Source: Tricholoma matsutake (taxonomy: Eukaryota; Basidiomycota; Agaricomycetes; Agaricales; Tricholomataceae). From it: a DNA stretch of 64,000 nt. Shown in pieces: positions 23,250 through 33,700 of the stretch (its first letter is position 1; every line of letters starts with the position of its first letter). Location: the NCBI GenBank assembly GCA_026075535.2, contig AP026539.1:6758001-6822000 (forward strand), read 5' to 3'. Under the pieces are notes generated by a model, which ran no database searches, was not told where the DNA came from, and saw only the letters and a program-made list of their open reading frames with translations. A program made the position numbers and the translations under genes.

Positions 23250-23367
23250 GGCGCTTTGTCAGCCAGATTACCTAAGCAGATTTAGATGTGCCAGATTAAG
23301 GGGGTGTGTTGGATTATATAATCTGTCACATCTAAATCTGCTTAGGTAATCTGGCTGACAAAGCGCC
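23250..23367. repeat. Perfect 41-bp inverted repeat (foldback) inside the composite element
   Basis: 23250-23290 is exactly inverted at 23327-23367, with a 36-bp loop. The right arm is an extra, inverted copy of the TRIM internal segment and marks the junction to the copia part. Confidence 0.9.
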
Positions 23368-25311
23368 ATTTTTATTTTATTTTTACTTTTTTAATAATCC
23401 TGTATGTAAGGTTCTATGGAACGTTACTCACCTCAGTCGATGTATAATTGACTGAGGTGTCTAACTAATATTGTGGGGTATATATACTAGAAGTCATAAA
23501 GGTAACCAAAGGATGAGTATAAAGGGGACGTGCCAAAAGACTTGTTGATAATGCCGACATGCCATAAAGGGATGTCAGTGATGGGATCAAATGAATGCAT
23601 CATTGGATATGACGATACCCATTCATGGTGTATATCTCAACACTCCTCCTCACTGGGAACACTCCTCCTCACATGGAATCAAATTAGTGTAGGCCTAAGA
23701 ACGAGCGCAAATATGTGAATTGTTTGATGTCCAGTGCTTTTGTGAATAAATCTGCCATGTTATCCTTGGTATTGACATATTGTAGCTGTAAGGCGCCAGA
23801 TTGAACTTGTTTGCGAAGGAAATGGTATTTGATATCGACATGTTTGACCCTTGAGTGAAGCAAAGGGTCCTCAGATAGTGTCTTGGTGGCCATGTTATTG
23901 CAAAGAATGGTCGTGGGGGAGGGCTATAGCATTGAGTAGCACACGTATCCAGATACATTCCTTCGCAGTCTCAAAAGCAGCGATGTATTCCACTTCGCAG
24001 GAGGATACTGCAACAACTTTTTGTTTCCTGGCAGTCCAAGAAAGGGCTCCAGATCTGAGGTTGCAAGTATACCCTCCAACACTTTGACGCGTATCAAGGC
24101 AATTGGCCCAGTCAGAGTCGCTGAACGCATGAAGGGAAATAGGATTGTCTCCACCCAGGTAGAGTTTAAGATCCTGGGTCCCCTTTAAATATTGCACTAG
24201 TCGTGTTGCTGCACTCTAGTGTTCAAAAGAATAACTGTCAAGGTATTGGGATAATTGTTGTACGGCGTATGAGATGTTGGGATGTGTGGAAATGGCTAGG
24301 TAAAGAAGACATCCGACGAGGGAACGATAGGGTAATTTGTTGAGTTGTGACAGATCGTCTGTGGACATATTCTGTTGGTTCACATGCCGTAATTTGATAC
24401 CGGGCTCAAGGGGGGCAGAAACCAGGGTTGTGTCTCGTTGGCCAAATTGGTCAACAATTTTATCAATGAGGGCAGTTTGAGAAAGCGCAACGGTGCGCAG
24501 ATGTCGATCCCAGGTAACTGCAATACCAACAATGAAGCGGGTGGTGCCAAGCTCGGAGATTGTCCACACTTCACGCATTTGATTTTTGAAGTTTTCGTTC
24601 TTGTCCTTGGAGTCAGCAATAGACAAGTAATTGTCGACATGTATCGCAGCAATAATAATACCTGTGTCCGATTTCCTGTAATAAATGCAAGACTCACAAG
24701 TAAGGTGTGTAAACCCCCAGGTAATCATTTGAGCATTAAGGGTTTGGTTCCATATCCATCCACTCTGTTTCATGCTGTATAACCCATGCTGAAGCTGCCA
24801 GACCCAGTCCTCACGGCCTGACTCTTCAAAACCTTCAGGTTGTTGCATGTACTGGACCTCATCGTCGGGGAGTATCCCATAGAGGAAGGCAGTTTTGATG
24901 TCAATCTGCTGGGCATCCCATCCCAGAGAAGCAGCTATGTGAAGCAAGATCCACCAAGATTCCATGCGCACAGTAGGTGAGGTCGTCTTTGTATAGTCCC
25001 TACCATATATTTGTTCGAAGCCTCGAAAAACAAGTCGAACTTTCCACCTCACAGCATGACCACTTTCATTGCGTTTGATATGGAAAACTGGTCAGCCCCT
25101 ACGAATCCATTTACCTTGAAGTACGTCACCCCTGGGAATAAGTTTATAAACTCCCATGTCCTTTAGGGATTTCAATTCATCCATATATCCTGCCCGCCAT
25201 CGCTCCGCGTCCCCCGAATTCTTTGCCTCTTCCCAAGTTTTGGGTTCATCCTCAAATTGAAGCGACTCAGGATCAAAATCTGTCATCTCCGAAATTAAGG
25301 CCTGGAGTTGA
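23368..25311 (-). mobile_element. Truncated Ty1/copia element captured in the composite insertion
   Basis: The minus-strand 3' half of a copia element: RT and RNase H (25311-23684), a purine-rich tract (GAGGAGGAGTG), then its 3' LTR, which on the minus strand starts TGTTGAGATATACACC at 23642 and probably ends ...TACATACA at about 23402. Beyond that end lies an A-rich stretch on the minus strand (23401-23368), resembling a poly(A)-type junction. The 5' half (gag, protease, integrase, 5' LTR) is missing; the break at 25311 falls directly on the TRIM LTR remnant. Confidence 0.82.
23684..25311 (-). pseudogene. copia reverse transcriptase and RNase H, truncated
   Basis: Begins in the segment preceding the RT (PKTWEEAKNSGDAERWR, VLQGKWI). 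Then come RT blocks: RWKVRLVFRGFEQIYG, SPTVRMESW, AQQIDIKTAFLYG, LQHGLYSMKQSGWIWN and AAIHVDNYLSIADS. The last corresponds to the catalytic block, usually YVDD, here HVDN, so the active site is probably lost. RNase H follows (DSDWANCLDTRQSVGGY), ending in the classical copia C-terminus with KHVDIKYHFLRKQV and NMADLFTKAL. The frame is broken at about 25090 and 24210. The far N-terminal part of the polyprotein is absent. Confidence 0.88.
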
Positions 25312-25422
25312 CTTGGTTCAATCCCCAGTCTGGTCATCTTTTCTGTTTAACAGGTTATGGGCCCTGGCACTTTGTCAGCCAGATTACCTAAGCAGATTTA
25401 GATGTGCCAGATTAAGGGGGTG

Positions 25423-25648
25423 TGTTGGATTATATAATCTGTCACTGCTTAATCAGTGCTTAACAGATCATAGTTTGCACACACACACACAAGTGATGTG
25501 ATAGTTGTAGCAATCCATGTCTGGTTATATGGTATCCTTGTTCTGTTGAACCCTATAAGACCTGATAGCTCAGTTGGTCAGAGCATCTGGTATATGTCCA
25601 GGAGGGCCTTGGTTCAATCCCCAGTCTGGTCATCTTTTCTGTTTAACA
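25423..25648 (+). repeat. Right outer LTR of the TRIM-like element
   Basis: 226 bp, three differences from the left LTR by eye. Contains the second complete tRNA-like sequence at 25559-25632. Followed by the target duplication CATTC. Confidence 0.85.
25559..25632 (+). other. tRNA-like sequence inside the right LTR
   Basis: Identical over 74 nt to the copy at 23147-23220, with the same A and B boxes and the same missing U33. Confidence 0.75.
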
Positions 25649-25653
25649 CATTC

Positions 25654-26762
25654 TTTATCTTCTCATAGGTGGCCTTCGCTTTCGCTGCGTTCACCGCTGT
25701 GATTTTCTTGCAGGTGTCGGCCATAAGCTTTTCTTTATCGCAATTGGGGGAGAAGTGTCCAGCGTAGAAGGTTCAGCACTTGTAACAACTGAGGTGTGCC
25801 TTCAGGATGTCTTTCTCTTCACGGGTCAGTTTGGGGACGCCTGTGTAGCTGTCTTTGGTGGTTCCAGAGGGTGTGTTGCCAGCAGTGGAGGGTTGGAGGA
25901 CGTTAGAGGGGCATGAGGAAGTGGTGGTGCGAGGAGCAGCAGACATTTTGGCAAGGCGGTCCACCCACTCCTCATTCTTCTCAGTGAGCTTGATGTCGAG
26001 GATGTTTACATGTTCTTTCCAGTCAGCAAAGTCAGTGATAGCATCTAGGATTCCTGTCGTAGCACCAGCAGTGTTGGGTTTGGGGTTGTTTGCATGGTAA
26101 GCTCTCTCAGGGGCTGGGCGCATGTGAGGAATGAGATGTAAACGCAGTTTGTCTGGTGCAATGTGGTATGCTGACGCGGCACCTCCAAGTTTGGTGTTGG
26201 CCGCGATCACTTTGTCTACCCAGGTGATAAAGCTGGTATCACCTTGCACAGTGATCTGGTCTCAGACTAGCGCTCATTCCCAAGTCCGAGGTAGGAACTT
26301 CTTCTTCAGTTCTACAATGAATGCCGGGAAGTTCAGTGCTGTTAAGCGGGCCTCCTCTGCATAGACCCATGTTTGTATTTCCGCTGACTCAAAATTGTAG
26401 ATGATTTTCCCTATGCATTCATCAGCGGCCATTCCCTTGTGAGAAAAGTAATGTTGGCAAGCAATTTCAAAGACACGCAAGGTTTCAATTGTCAAGCGGC
26501 CGCTCGAGAGGATCGGTCTGCCACTACCAGATTGGATGACTTCAGCAGCTGCGTAAGGGATAGCAGTGGGGGTGGACATGTTTATGGGTGAGTTCAAGGA
26601 TGAGTCAGAGTCTGTAGTCGATGGTGGATGGGCAGTGGGGGTGGAAGGTGCTGGGGTGGAGTTGAGGGAAGTCAACGTGGAGAGTGATGGGGTATGGTTT
26701 GTACTTGTGACTATATGCGTGTTTCTGTGTGCGGTTTGATGGGTGTGAGCGCATGTAGTCAA
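25654..26762 (-). pseudogene. gag of GypB-1, broken by TGA stops and cut by the nested insertion
   Basis: Capsid region from about 26570 (RLTIETLRVFEIACQHYFSH, FNFPAFIVELKKKFLPRTW), same layout as the intact gag of GypB-2. Two closely spaced in-frame TGA codons at about 26260-26276 follow RTWE, and the frame then continues as DQITVQGDTSFITWVDKV. A further TGA follows CYKC in the zinc knuckle (about 25770), where GypB-2 reads CFHCRFFYAGHF. The frame runs to EKIKN at the insertion site and resumes at 23010 with NANIVAAVFEDG, so removing the nested element and one copy of its CATTC duplication rejoins gag to the protease region. Confidence 0.85.
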
Positions 26763-27260
26763 GGGTTCTGGGTGTGAGGGACGTCGAGACAGTTTGTGTG
26801 ATGTGCAGGGTGATCAGTTGTTGTAAAATGGTCAAGATATGGCATGGTTATGGCTGTAAGGCCGATTTGGTTGCAGGGCATTAAGTCCGGTTGCAGTAAA
26901 CAGGGTCTGGGAACAGGTTCTGGATGCGGTGTCTGGGTGCGGTGAGGGAGAGTGGCTCGAGACTACTCTTATTGTCGACAGAGGTTTATGTATGTATTGA
27001 AATGGTTGTGACATGCCTCCACACTGACGTATGCGCTGTCACCGGGGATTGGGGATTCTTCTTCCGTGAGGCAAAAAGGGGCTGTCCTGTAATTCTATAC
27101 TCAGTAAGGTCTAATTTGATAGCCCCAAAGTCAATATTGGGTGATCCTAGTGTCAGTGGTGTCAAAAATGGTGATAGTTCAGCTCAGGTCCCAAAAAGGG
27201 GAGAAAAAAGATGCGGTTGTCAGAGACCACAGCTCTGAGGAGTTCATGTTCAAAAAAAAG

Positions 27261-27427
27261 TGGAAGGAAGTCAGGGACTTCCAACACTAAGGTCGGAACA
27301 AGTGAACAGGAACATAGTATGAATTCAAAAGCTAGAGACTACTAAAATACAAAGTGGTGCGATAATGTGATTGTGTATGTGCATGTGATCATCATGATGA
27401 CTAAGAGGTGGTTGTAACATCGTTACA
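27261..27427 (-). repeat. 5' LTR of GypB-1
   Basis: 167 bp, almost identical to 19117-19283, followed by CTCAT. On the minus strand it is directly followed by a CTTTTTTTT run, as is the 5' LTR of GypB-2. Confidence 0.93.
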
Positions 27428-27438
27428 CTCATCAAGTG

Positions 27439-27777
27439 TCAGAAAGATTTCCTGGATTTGGGGTTGCTGTCATCGGCATCCTCGATGGTGGGCCGTTGAT
27501 GGTGTGGGCTGAGGGCAGAGGAATCAAGATTTCTCAAAGCGGCTGTATGCACTTTGAGGGTCTGAAAGTCCCTAGTAGGAGAAACATTGTTTCTTGAGGT
27601 GCTTGTATGCACCTCAAGTGGATGGGATCCAGTCAAATCTTTCAGAGCACGCCAAGGAGAATCCAACCCTGATGGCAATGGATGAGATTTACCTTGCATG
27701 TCCTGCTTGGGAGCGGGCTTCAGCTTGTTCTTGTTCTTGGCCCTGGTCAAAACCGTGGTCTCATTCTTGAGGTACAA
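27439..27777 (-). CDS. Hypothetical short open frame next to GypB-1
   Basis: 112 codons, basic and serine/proline-rich (NKNKLKPAPKQDMQGK, PTIEDADDSNPKSRK). I recognise no domain. GypB-1 inserted 7 bp beyond its end, so it may have been longer. Two partly similar segments around VHTSTSRNNVS and VHTAALRNLDS suggest an internal repeat. It could be a relic of an older mobile element rather than a host gene. Confidence 0.25.
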   Translation of the reverse strand: MYLKNETTVLTRAKNKNKLKPAPKQDMQGKSHPLPSGLDSPWRALKDLTGSHPLEVHTSTSRNNVSPTRDFQTLKVHTAALRNLDSSALSPHHQRPTIEDADDSNPKSRKSF

Positions 27778-28648
27778 TCTTCAGCAATGGAGAAAAGAAT
27801 TTCGGTTGTAGCAGTGGGCGAAAAGCAAAGAGTCGAGTGCAAAGAAACTTGATTCGGGTCCTAGCGACGAATATGCTTCCATCACTGATCATGTTGAGAA
27901 TTTTCTCCCTTTGCGGGAGAAGTTCAGGGTTGTGTTGATGATGATCGCTGATGAGGCGATGTCGAGCTTAACTCTATATGAGTTTGAGTGTTTAAAAAAC
28001 TGTTGTGAGTCGGAGGGGGGTCCCTTAAGATCACACAGGAGCTAAACACAAATAATGTATATTATCATGTGTACTCAAGGTGGTAGTAAAAGGTCAATTA
28101 TGTAAATCGAAGGTTGGTTTCTTTATAGGGGCCAGCCAGGTCAATAGCAAAGAAATATAATATATACAAACATGGGGTCAAGCCCCGGGTCACCACAGTA
28201 ATGCTTTGTGACCAAAGCAAAGCGAAGTCAGATATTGTGTTTGGAACATCTACAACATAGATGGCCCAAACTAATGTTGAAGTATTTTAAGATTGTGTAA
28301 TTATTTATGGATCTTAAAAAAACTGGAGCAAAAATGGCTTTTCCATTGTGGAAACTCACAATTAGCATATTTTGGTCATGTATTTGCCATCCCATACATG
28401 CATCCCAAGCTGTCTTGGTCCATGGTCATTCATAAAGATGGGTTTACAGTGTATTTACATGTATAAAAAAACTCTGAGACATTTGGAGGGCTGAGTGAAG
28501 AGAAAAAGCCAACTGTCCCACTGACCGGTGTATGACTGTAGTTACAGCCAAGTTTTTGTGATTGTGTAGGTGTGGTTTAGTCTCCCATAGGCAGACCAAA
28601 CAAAAGGAAGACAGTTGTTCCTTATTATGGTCTGCTTTTGATCGTGCC
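27778..28648. other. Region without an assignable gene
   Basis: About 870 bp. A plus-strand stretch at about 27825-28020 stays open for some 65 codons (SGPSDEYASITDHVENFLP), which may be a relic exon but has no recognised relative. The rest is A/T-rich and non-coding. Confidence 0.4.
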
Positions 28649-28871
28649 TGTAAGAGAACCATTTCTCTTACTATGAACTTTGGCTACAACGTGCTTCATT
28701 ATGCGCGTTACATCATCCACACAATCACATGACTACCACGAGCACAGGATTATCACATGCAACTACATTATATACACGAGTGGTTTGTAATAGTAGAGTA
28801 ACTTTCCTTGAATCGATACCACATTCCTCACAGCTTGGTCCCTGAGTGTTGGGAGAGGATACTCCCTTCCA
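28649..28871 (+). repeat. 5' LTR of GypB-2
   Basis: 223 bp, TGTAAGAGAACC...CCCTTCCA, followed by CTTTTTTTTTG. It differs from the 3' LTR at about four sites, mostly CG against CA or TG. Confidence 0.92.
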
Positions 28872-29263
28872 CTTTTTTTTTGTGACGAGTGTGATTCATT
28901 CAACAATTGCGAGACCGAATCCAGGTACAGATTTCCCCTGTTATCTCCCCACGTTATCTCCCTGTGTATCCCGCGACTTCTTGTTCAACTCACGCCACAC
29001 CATGCCACGTCTACCGCCAATAAAAACACTGAGAAACCTATGTCACAAACCTCGCCCAAGTCCTCACGTCATCGCCCCTCGCGCATATAGTCCCCTTCAC
29101 GCACATATATATATCGTGTTCCCCCGTCCAATCTCAAAAACCACAACTTCTTCCTTGCCACCACCACCACAACCTGTCTCGAACACCTTCCACTCGTGTC
29201 CCTCTCACCACCCATAGTAGGGCATGTGCACAAGTTTCCCCTGCAGCCTCTAGCCCCTTCACG

Positions 29264-30727
29264 ATGCCGCCCAGTACTCCGACCTCCGACCAAGCACAAC
29301 TCGCCTTGATAACCTCCAGTCACGAGCTCCCACCAACCGCAATGCCCAGTCTAGTACATCCCCTGTTACCACCCGCCCCCTCTTCTTCTGTTCCTTCAGA
29401 CTCTTCCTCGGAATCTTTGGACTCAGACTCCAATGCACCTTTTTCAATGGACAACCCCCCATATGCTCCCACTGTTGTGAAAGGCAGCAAGGGCAATCAT
29501 GCTCCTATTTTATCAGCTGGGCGCATCACAATTGCCATGGTACGCGTTTTCGAAAATGCCTGTCGACACTTTTTCCAAAACAAGAAGATACCCGAGGATG
29601 AGCGGGTCGTGGCGATCATCTACAATTTTGAATCTTCCTCGGTCCAATCCTGGGTCAACACGCACCATGATTGCCTCCTTCTCCTCACGTTCTCCGCCTT
29701 CTTGTTGGAATTCAAGAAGAAGTTTCTGCCAGCAAATTGGCAAGATGATCTTGTCGCCACTCAGATTTCTATCCAGAGTTCTCAGTCATTGCTTGCATGG
29801 ATGGAGGCCGTGCGTGAGGCCAACTCTGAGCTGGGTATCACTGGCTCCGACTATCACATTGCAGAAGAGAAGCTTCAATCTCACTTTGTCCCCCGTCTGT
29901 CGACTACCCTTAAAGCTTCTTACAACGCCAACAATACCCATGGCACGCTGGATGCCATTGTCAACCTTGAGGCTTGGATCCAGCGCGTCCATCTCCTCGA
30001 CGTCGAGAACATGAATAAGAGGGAAGAGTGGGTGAAGATCGTCTTGTCCGTGGGCCGCACGAATTCCAAGGCGACACGTACAGGTGTGGGCGCTGGAAGC
30101 GGTATGACTACCAACATGGCAACACCTACTACTTCTTCCAGCAGCAATGTGGTGCTCTCGAACACCACCAATACAACACAGCCTTTCACGGCTAAACTCA
30201 CACAAGCAGAACACGATCTTCTCAGAGCTCACAAAGGATGTTTCCATTGCAGATTCTTTTATGCAGGTCACTTTGCACCTGACTGCCCCCTTGGAAGTAA
30301 AGGCAGACTGACTCTGGAGGCATGCAAGAACGTCACCTTGGCCAAGGCGCTCAAGGCCAAGGCTGCATTTGAGGGAATGGGCGCTACCGTGGTAGCGGCG
30401 GTGTTTGGCGCTGAGAGCGACGATGACAGTTTTGAAATGTCAGAGGATGAAGCTTCAGAGTATGTGAACCAGCCTTTCTCCTTACCATCACATTTGTGGT
30501 GGGATTGTTGCATCGATGCTCCGTTAACATGCGCTCCTACACTGATTCGAGCTCTTATTGACCATGGTTCCCCTCCAGTGCTGATTTCATCTGAGCTGGT
30601 AGATGTTATGGGACTCGTGTGCCGCAAATTATTCAAGCCTTTTCCAGTTGCCAGTGCCTTTGTGAATGGTCAGAGAAGTGTGGACTCTAGTTTGACAGAA
30701 TATTGTAGATTACACCTCCAGTCCTGA
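29264..30727 (+). CDS. Gag with start of protease, GypB-2
   Basis: 487 codons from ATG 29264. A serine/proline-rich N-terminus is followed by the capsid core (RITIAMVRVFENACRHFFQN, FLLEFKKKFLPANWQDDLV, LLAWMEAVREANSELG), a linker, and a variant zinc knuckle CFHCRFFYAGHFAPDC. The fused start of a retropepsin has the active-site region RALIDHGSPPVLISSEL. The usual D-S/T-G triad reads D-H-G here and also in GypB-1. A TGA at 30725 ends the frame inside the protease; the same frame continues beyond it (VWKSKVVNAIISP), so gag and pol were probably one polyprotein. Confidence 0.85.
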   Translation: MPPSTPTSDQAQLALITSSHELPPTAMPSLVHPLLPPAPSSSVPSDSSSESLDSDSNAPFSMDNPPYAPTVVKGSKGNHAPILSAGRITIAMVRVFENACRHFFQNKKIPEDERVVAIIYNFESSSVQSWVNTHHDCLLLLTFSAFLLEFKKKFLPANWQDDLVATQISIQSSQSLLAWMEAVREANSELGITGSDYHIAEEKLQSHFVPRLSTTLKASYNANNTHGTLDAIVNLEAWIQRVHLLDVENMNKREEWVKIVLSVGRTNSKATRTGVGAGSGMTTNMATPTTSSSSNVVLSNTTNTTQPFTAKLTQAEHDLLRAHKGCFHCRFFYAGHFAPDCPLGSKGRLTLEACKNVTLAKALKAKAAFEGMGATVVAAVFGAESDDDSFEMSEDEASEYVNQPFSLPSHLWWDCCIDAPLTCAPTLIRALIDHGSPPVLISSELVDVMGLVCRKLFKPFPVASAFVNGQRSVDSSLTEYCRLHLQS

Positions 30728-33700
30728 GATGCAGTATGGAAATCCAAAGTTGTGAATGCAATCATTTCCCCGACGCTCCACACAGATCTGATGTTAGGTC
30801 TGGACTTCTTGATGAAGAACAAGATCATCATGGATGCGGAACTGCGGACGGCAATTGCCAAGGATGCTCAGTATGATCTCTTACATCCAGCTCTGGTTGT
30901 GCTGCCATGACCGTTTGTTTCTGCCCAGGAGCAGCGTAAGGCGGAGGCCAAATCTATTAAATCAGGACGGATAAACGCATGGGAGAAGCATAAAATTGTG
31001 CATGATGAGCTTCTCTGTCTTTTTGCGGAGAATCTGGAATGCTTTGATCTCGACGTGCACACAACCACATCGCCTTGTGTTATTGCCGCCATTAGGAAAT
31101 GGATTGAAGAACTGGTGGGGCAAGCAATCTTGGACAAGTTGGACAGTACCTACAAGGCTCGCTTCATGGGCCGATTCCCTATGGATATCCCTCATGCTAA
31201 CGATTTGCCTACGAATGTTTACCACCACATAGAAGTAACCCCTGGGGCTCCATTCTCAGTGGGCCATGCATACTCGTGCCCGAGGAAATACAGGGAGGGT
31301 TGGAAAACCCTAATCGAAGAGCACTCTAAAGCTGGACGGATATGCCTGTTGTCTTCACCTTATGCCTCGCCGTCTTTCATTATCCCTAAGGTGGACGTCT
31401 CGGTGCTGCCTCGATGGGTAAATGATTACCGTAAGCTGAACAAGATCACAATCCCCAACAACTACCCGCTTCCTCGGATTGACGATATACTGGCTGACTG
31501 TGCTAAGGGGAAGATTTGGGGTAAAATTGACATGATGAACTCTTTTTTTCAAACTCTGGTGCACCCCGACCATGTGAAATACATGGCTACCTTGACACCT
31601 TTCGGTCTATGGGAATGGGTCATCATGCCCATGGGGTTGAGGAACTCTCTGGCAACACATCAACAACATGTAACCTTGGCGCTTTCTGAACTGATTGGGA
31701 GGATCTGTCACGTATATCTAGACAACATAATAATCTGGTCGACAACTCTGGCCGAACACAAAGCTAATGTGATGGCTGTACTTGAGGCTTTAAGGAAAGC
31801 ACAACTGTACTGCTCAACTAAGAAATCATCCTTGTTTACCACACGCATCAATTTCCTGGGTCACCACATCTCTGCAGAGGGGATTGAGGCCAACGGATTG
31901 AAAGTCGAGCACGTGCTGAACTGGCAAGCGCCAACCTCTGCTAAACAAGTACGACAATTCCTAGGACTGGTTAGGTACATTGGAACGTTCTTGCCAGCGC
32001 TGGCGGAGCACACCACAATTCTCACCCCTTTGACCAAAAAGGAGTGCAACTCGGTGTTTCCCAAATGGACGATGGAGCATCAACATGCATTCGAATCCAT
32101 CAAAGGGTTGGTGCTGGGTTGCGACTGCCTGACAACGATTGAACACCACAATCCAGGCGAGAAGAAAATTTTTGTTACCTGTGATGCGAGCAAACAACAC
32201 ACAGGTGCTGTACTATCCTTTGGTAAGACTTGGGAGAGTGCGAGGCCGGTGGCATTTGAGAGCAGGCAACTCAAGGGCACGGAGCTTCACTACCCAGTGC
32301 ACAAACAGGAGATGCTTAGCATCATGCGGGCCTTGACTAAATGGAGAGTGGACTTATTGGGCATGCACATAAATATTTACATGGACCACAAGACAATCGA
32401 GAACTTTGATGGACAGTGGGACTTGTCTCTACAACAGGTGAGATGGATGGAGTATCTGTCGCAGTATGAGTATACTATCACCTACATCAAGGGAGAAGAT
32501 AACATGGTCGCGGACGTGCTGTCAAGACTGCCAGACTCAGAAACCATGGCAACGACTGTCAACACAGTTTTCCAGATTGAGTCTAACCCAAAACTGTTTG
32601 CAAGGATTCGCAAGGGGTACAAACGAGACACCTGGTGTGCTGGCATTCTGGACGACATCAAATGGCAGGTTATTGATGTGAAGCTTAATTTCTCACTGAA
32701 AAACGGGCTGCTTTTTGTTGGGAACTGACTGGTGATTCCCAAGTACAAGGATGTTCGGGAACAGTTGTTCAGACTTGCTCATGACCATCTTGGGCACTTT
32801 GGAGGAGAGAAGTCGTATGCTTCTCTTAGGGAGGAATTTTATTGGACAAACATGCGGAAGGACCTCATCTCTGCATACATCCCGGGGTGTGGCCCCTGCC
32901 AGTGGAACAAGTCATCTACAGCTAAGGTACCAGGCCCTCTACACCCTCTTCCTGTCCCCGACAAGAGATTTGAGTTGGTAGTGATTGACTTTGTGGGACC
33001 ATTGCCTGTGGACAATGGTTTTGATGCAATAGTGACGATGACAGATCGTTTGGGAGCCGACATCCAGATCACCCCTTGCAATACCAACATGACGGCCGAC
33101 GAGTTCGCATTGGTGTTTTTTGAGCATTGGTACTGTGAGAATGGGTGCCCTCTGGAGATCATCAGTGATCATGACAAAATTTTCGTCTCGAAGTTCTGGA
33201 AAGAATTGATGAAGATGAGTGGGATAAAGCACAAGCTGTCAACAGCTTACCACCCCAAGACAGATGGATCATCGGAGAGGTCGAACAAAATAGTGGTACA
33301 GTGTTTGCACTACCATGTGGAGTGTAACCAGAAGGGTTGGGCGAGAGCGCTGCCCAAGGTACATTTTGACATTATGAATGCAGTCAACGCTTCGACGCAG
33401 GTGTCACCTTTTGTGCTAAAAACTGGTCACTCACCTCGGGTCCTGCCACCTCTGATCTCAGCCAAAATCGAGGAGTCCGAAGAGGGCAATGAAGCGACGC
33501 ATGCTAGGGAGGTAATTGAGAGAGTGAATGGGGAGGTAGAGGGTGCCAGGGATTGCCTGCTGGCAGCAAAAGTCTCTCAAGCTCACCATGCGAACAAGGA
33601 CTGGGTGATTGAGCCAAAATTCTTGGTGGGAGACAAAGTAATGCTCAGGACCACTCACTGTAGGAGGGAATACATGCAAAAGAAGAGCGGGCGTGTTGCA

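Larger units (their letters stand above)
23011..25648 (+). mobile_element. Composite miniature LTR element (TRIM-like) with tRNA-like LTRs, enclosing a copia fragment
   Basis: Flanked by target duplication CATTC (23006-23010 and 25649-25653) inside GypB-1 gag-pol. Outer LTRs 23011-23236 and 25423-25648 (226 bp each, about three differences) begin TGTTGG and end TTTAACA. Each is joined to a 70-bp internal segment (23237-23306 and 25353-25422) ending in a polypurine tract (TTAAGGGGGTG). A third, middle LTR is represented only by its first 23 bp (23307-23329) and last 41 bp (25312-25352). Between these two pieces lie an inverted copy of the internal segment (23327-23367), a 34-bp T/A-rich stretch and a truncated minus-strand copia element. 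It therefore reads LTR-internal-LTR-internal-LTR with the middle LTR replaced by copia DNA. The unit encodes no protein of its own. Confidence 0.8.
19112..27432 (-). mobile_element. GypB-1: Ty3/gypsy chromovirus, interrupted by a nested insertion
   Basis: Complete element with 167-bp LTRs at 19117-19283 and 27261-27427 that differ at one site by eye, and target duplication CTCAT (19112-19116 and 27428-27432). On the minus strand gag is on the right and the chromodomain end on the left. The interior is split at 23010/25649 by a separate composite LTR insertion with its own target duplication CATTC. Near-identical LTRs indicate a recent insertion, yet several in-frame TGA codons already break gag and pol, so either decay was fast or a broken copy was mobilised in trans. 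Confidence 0.93.
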
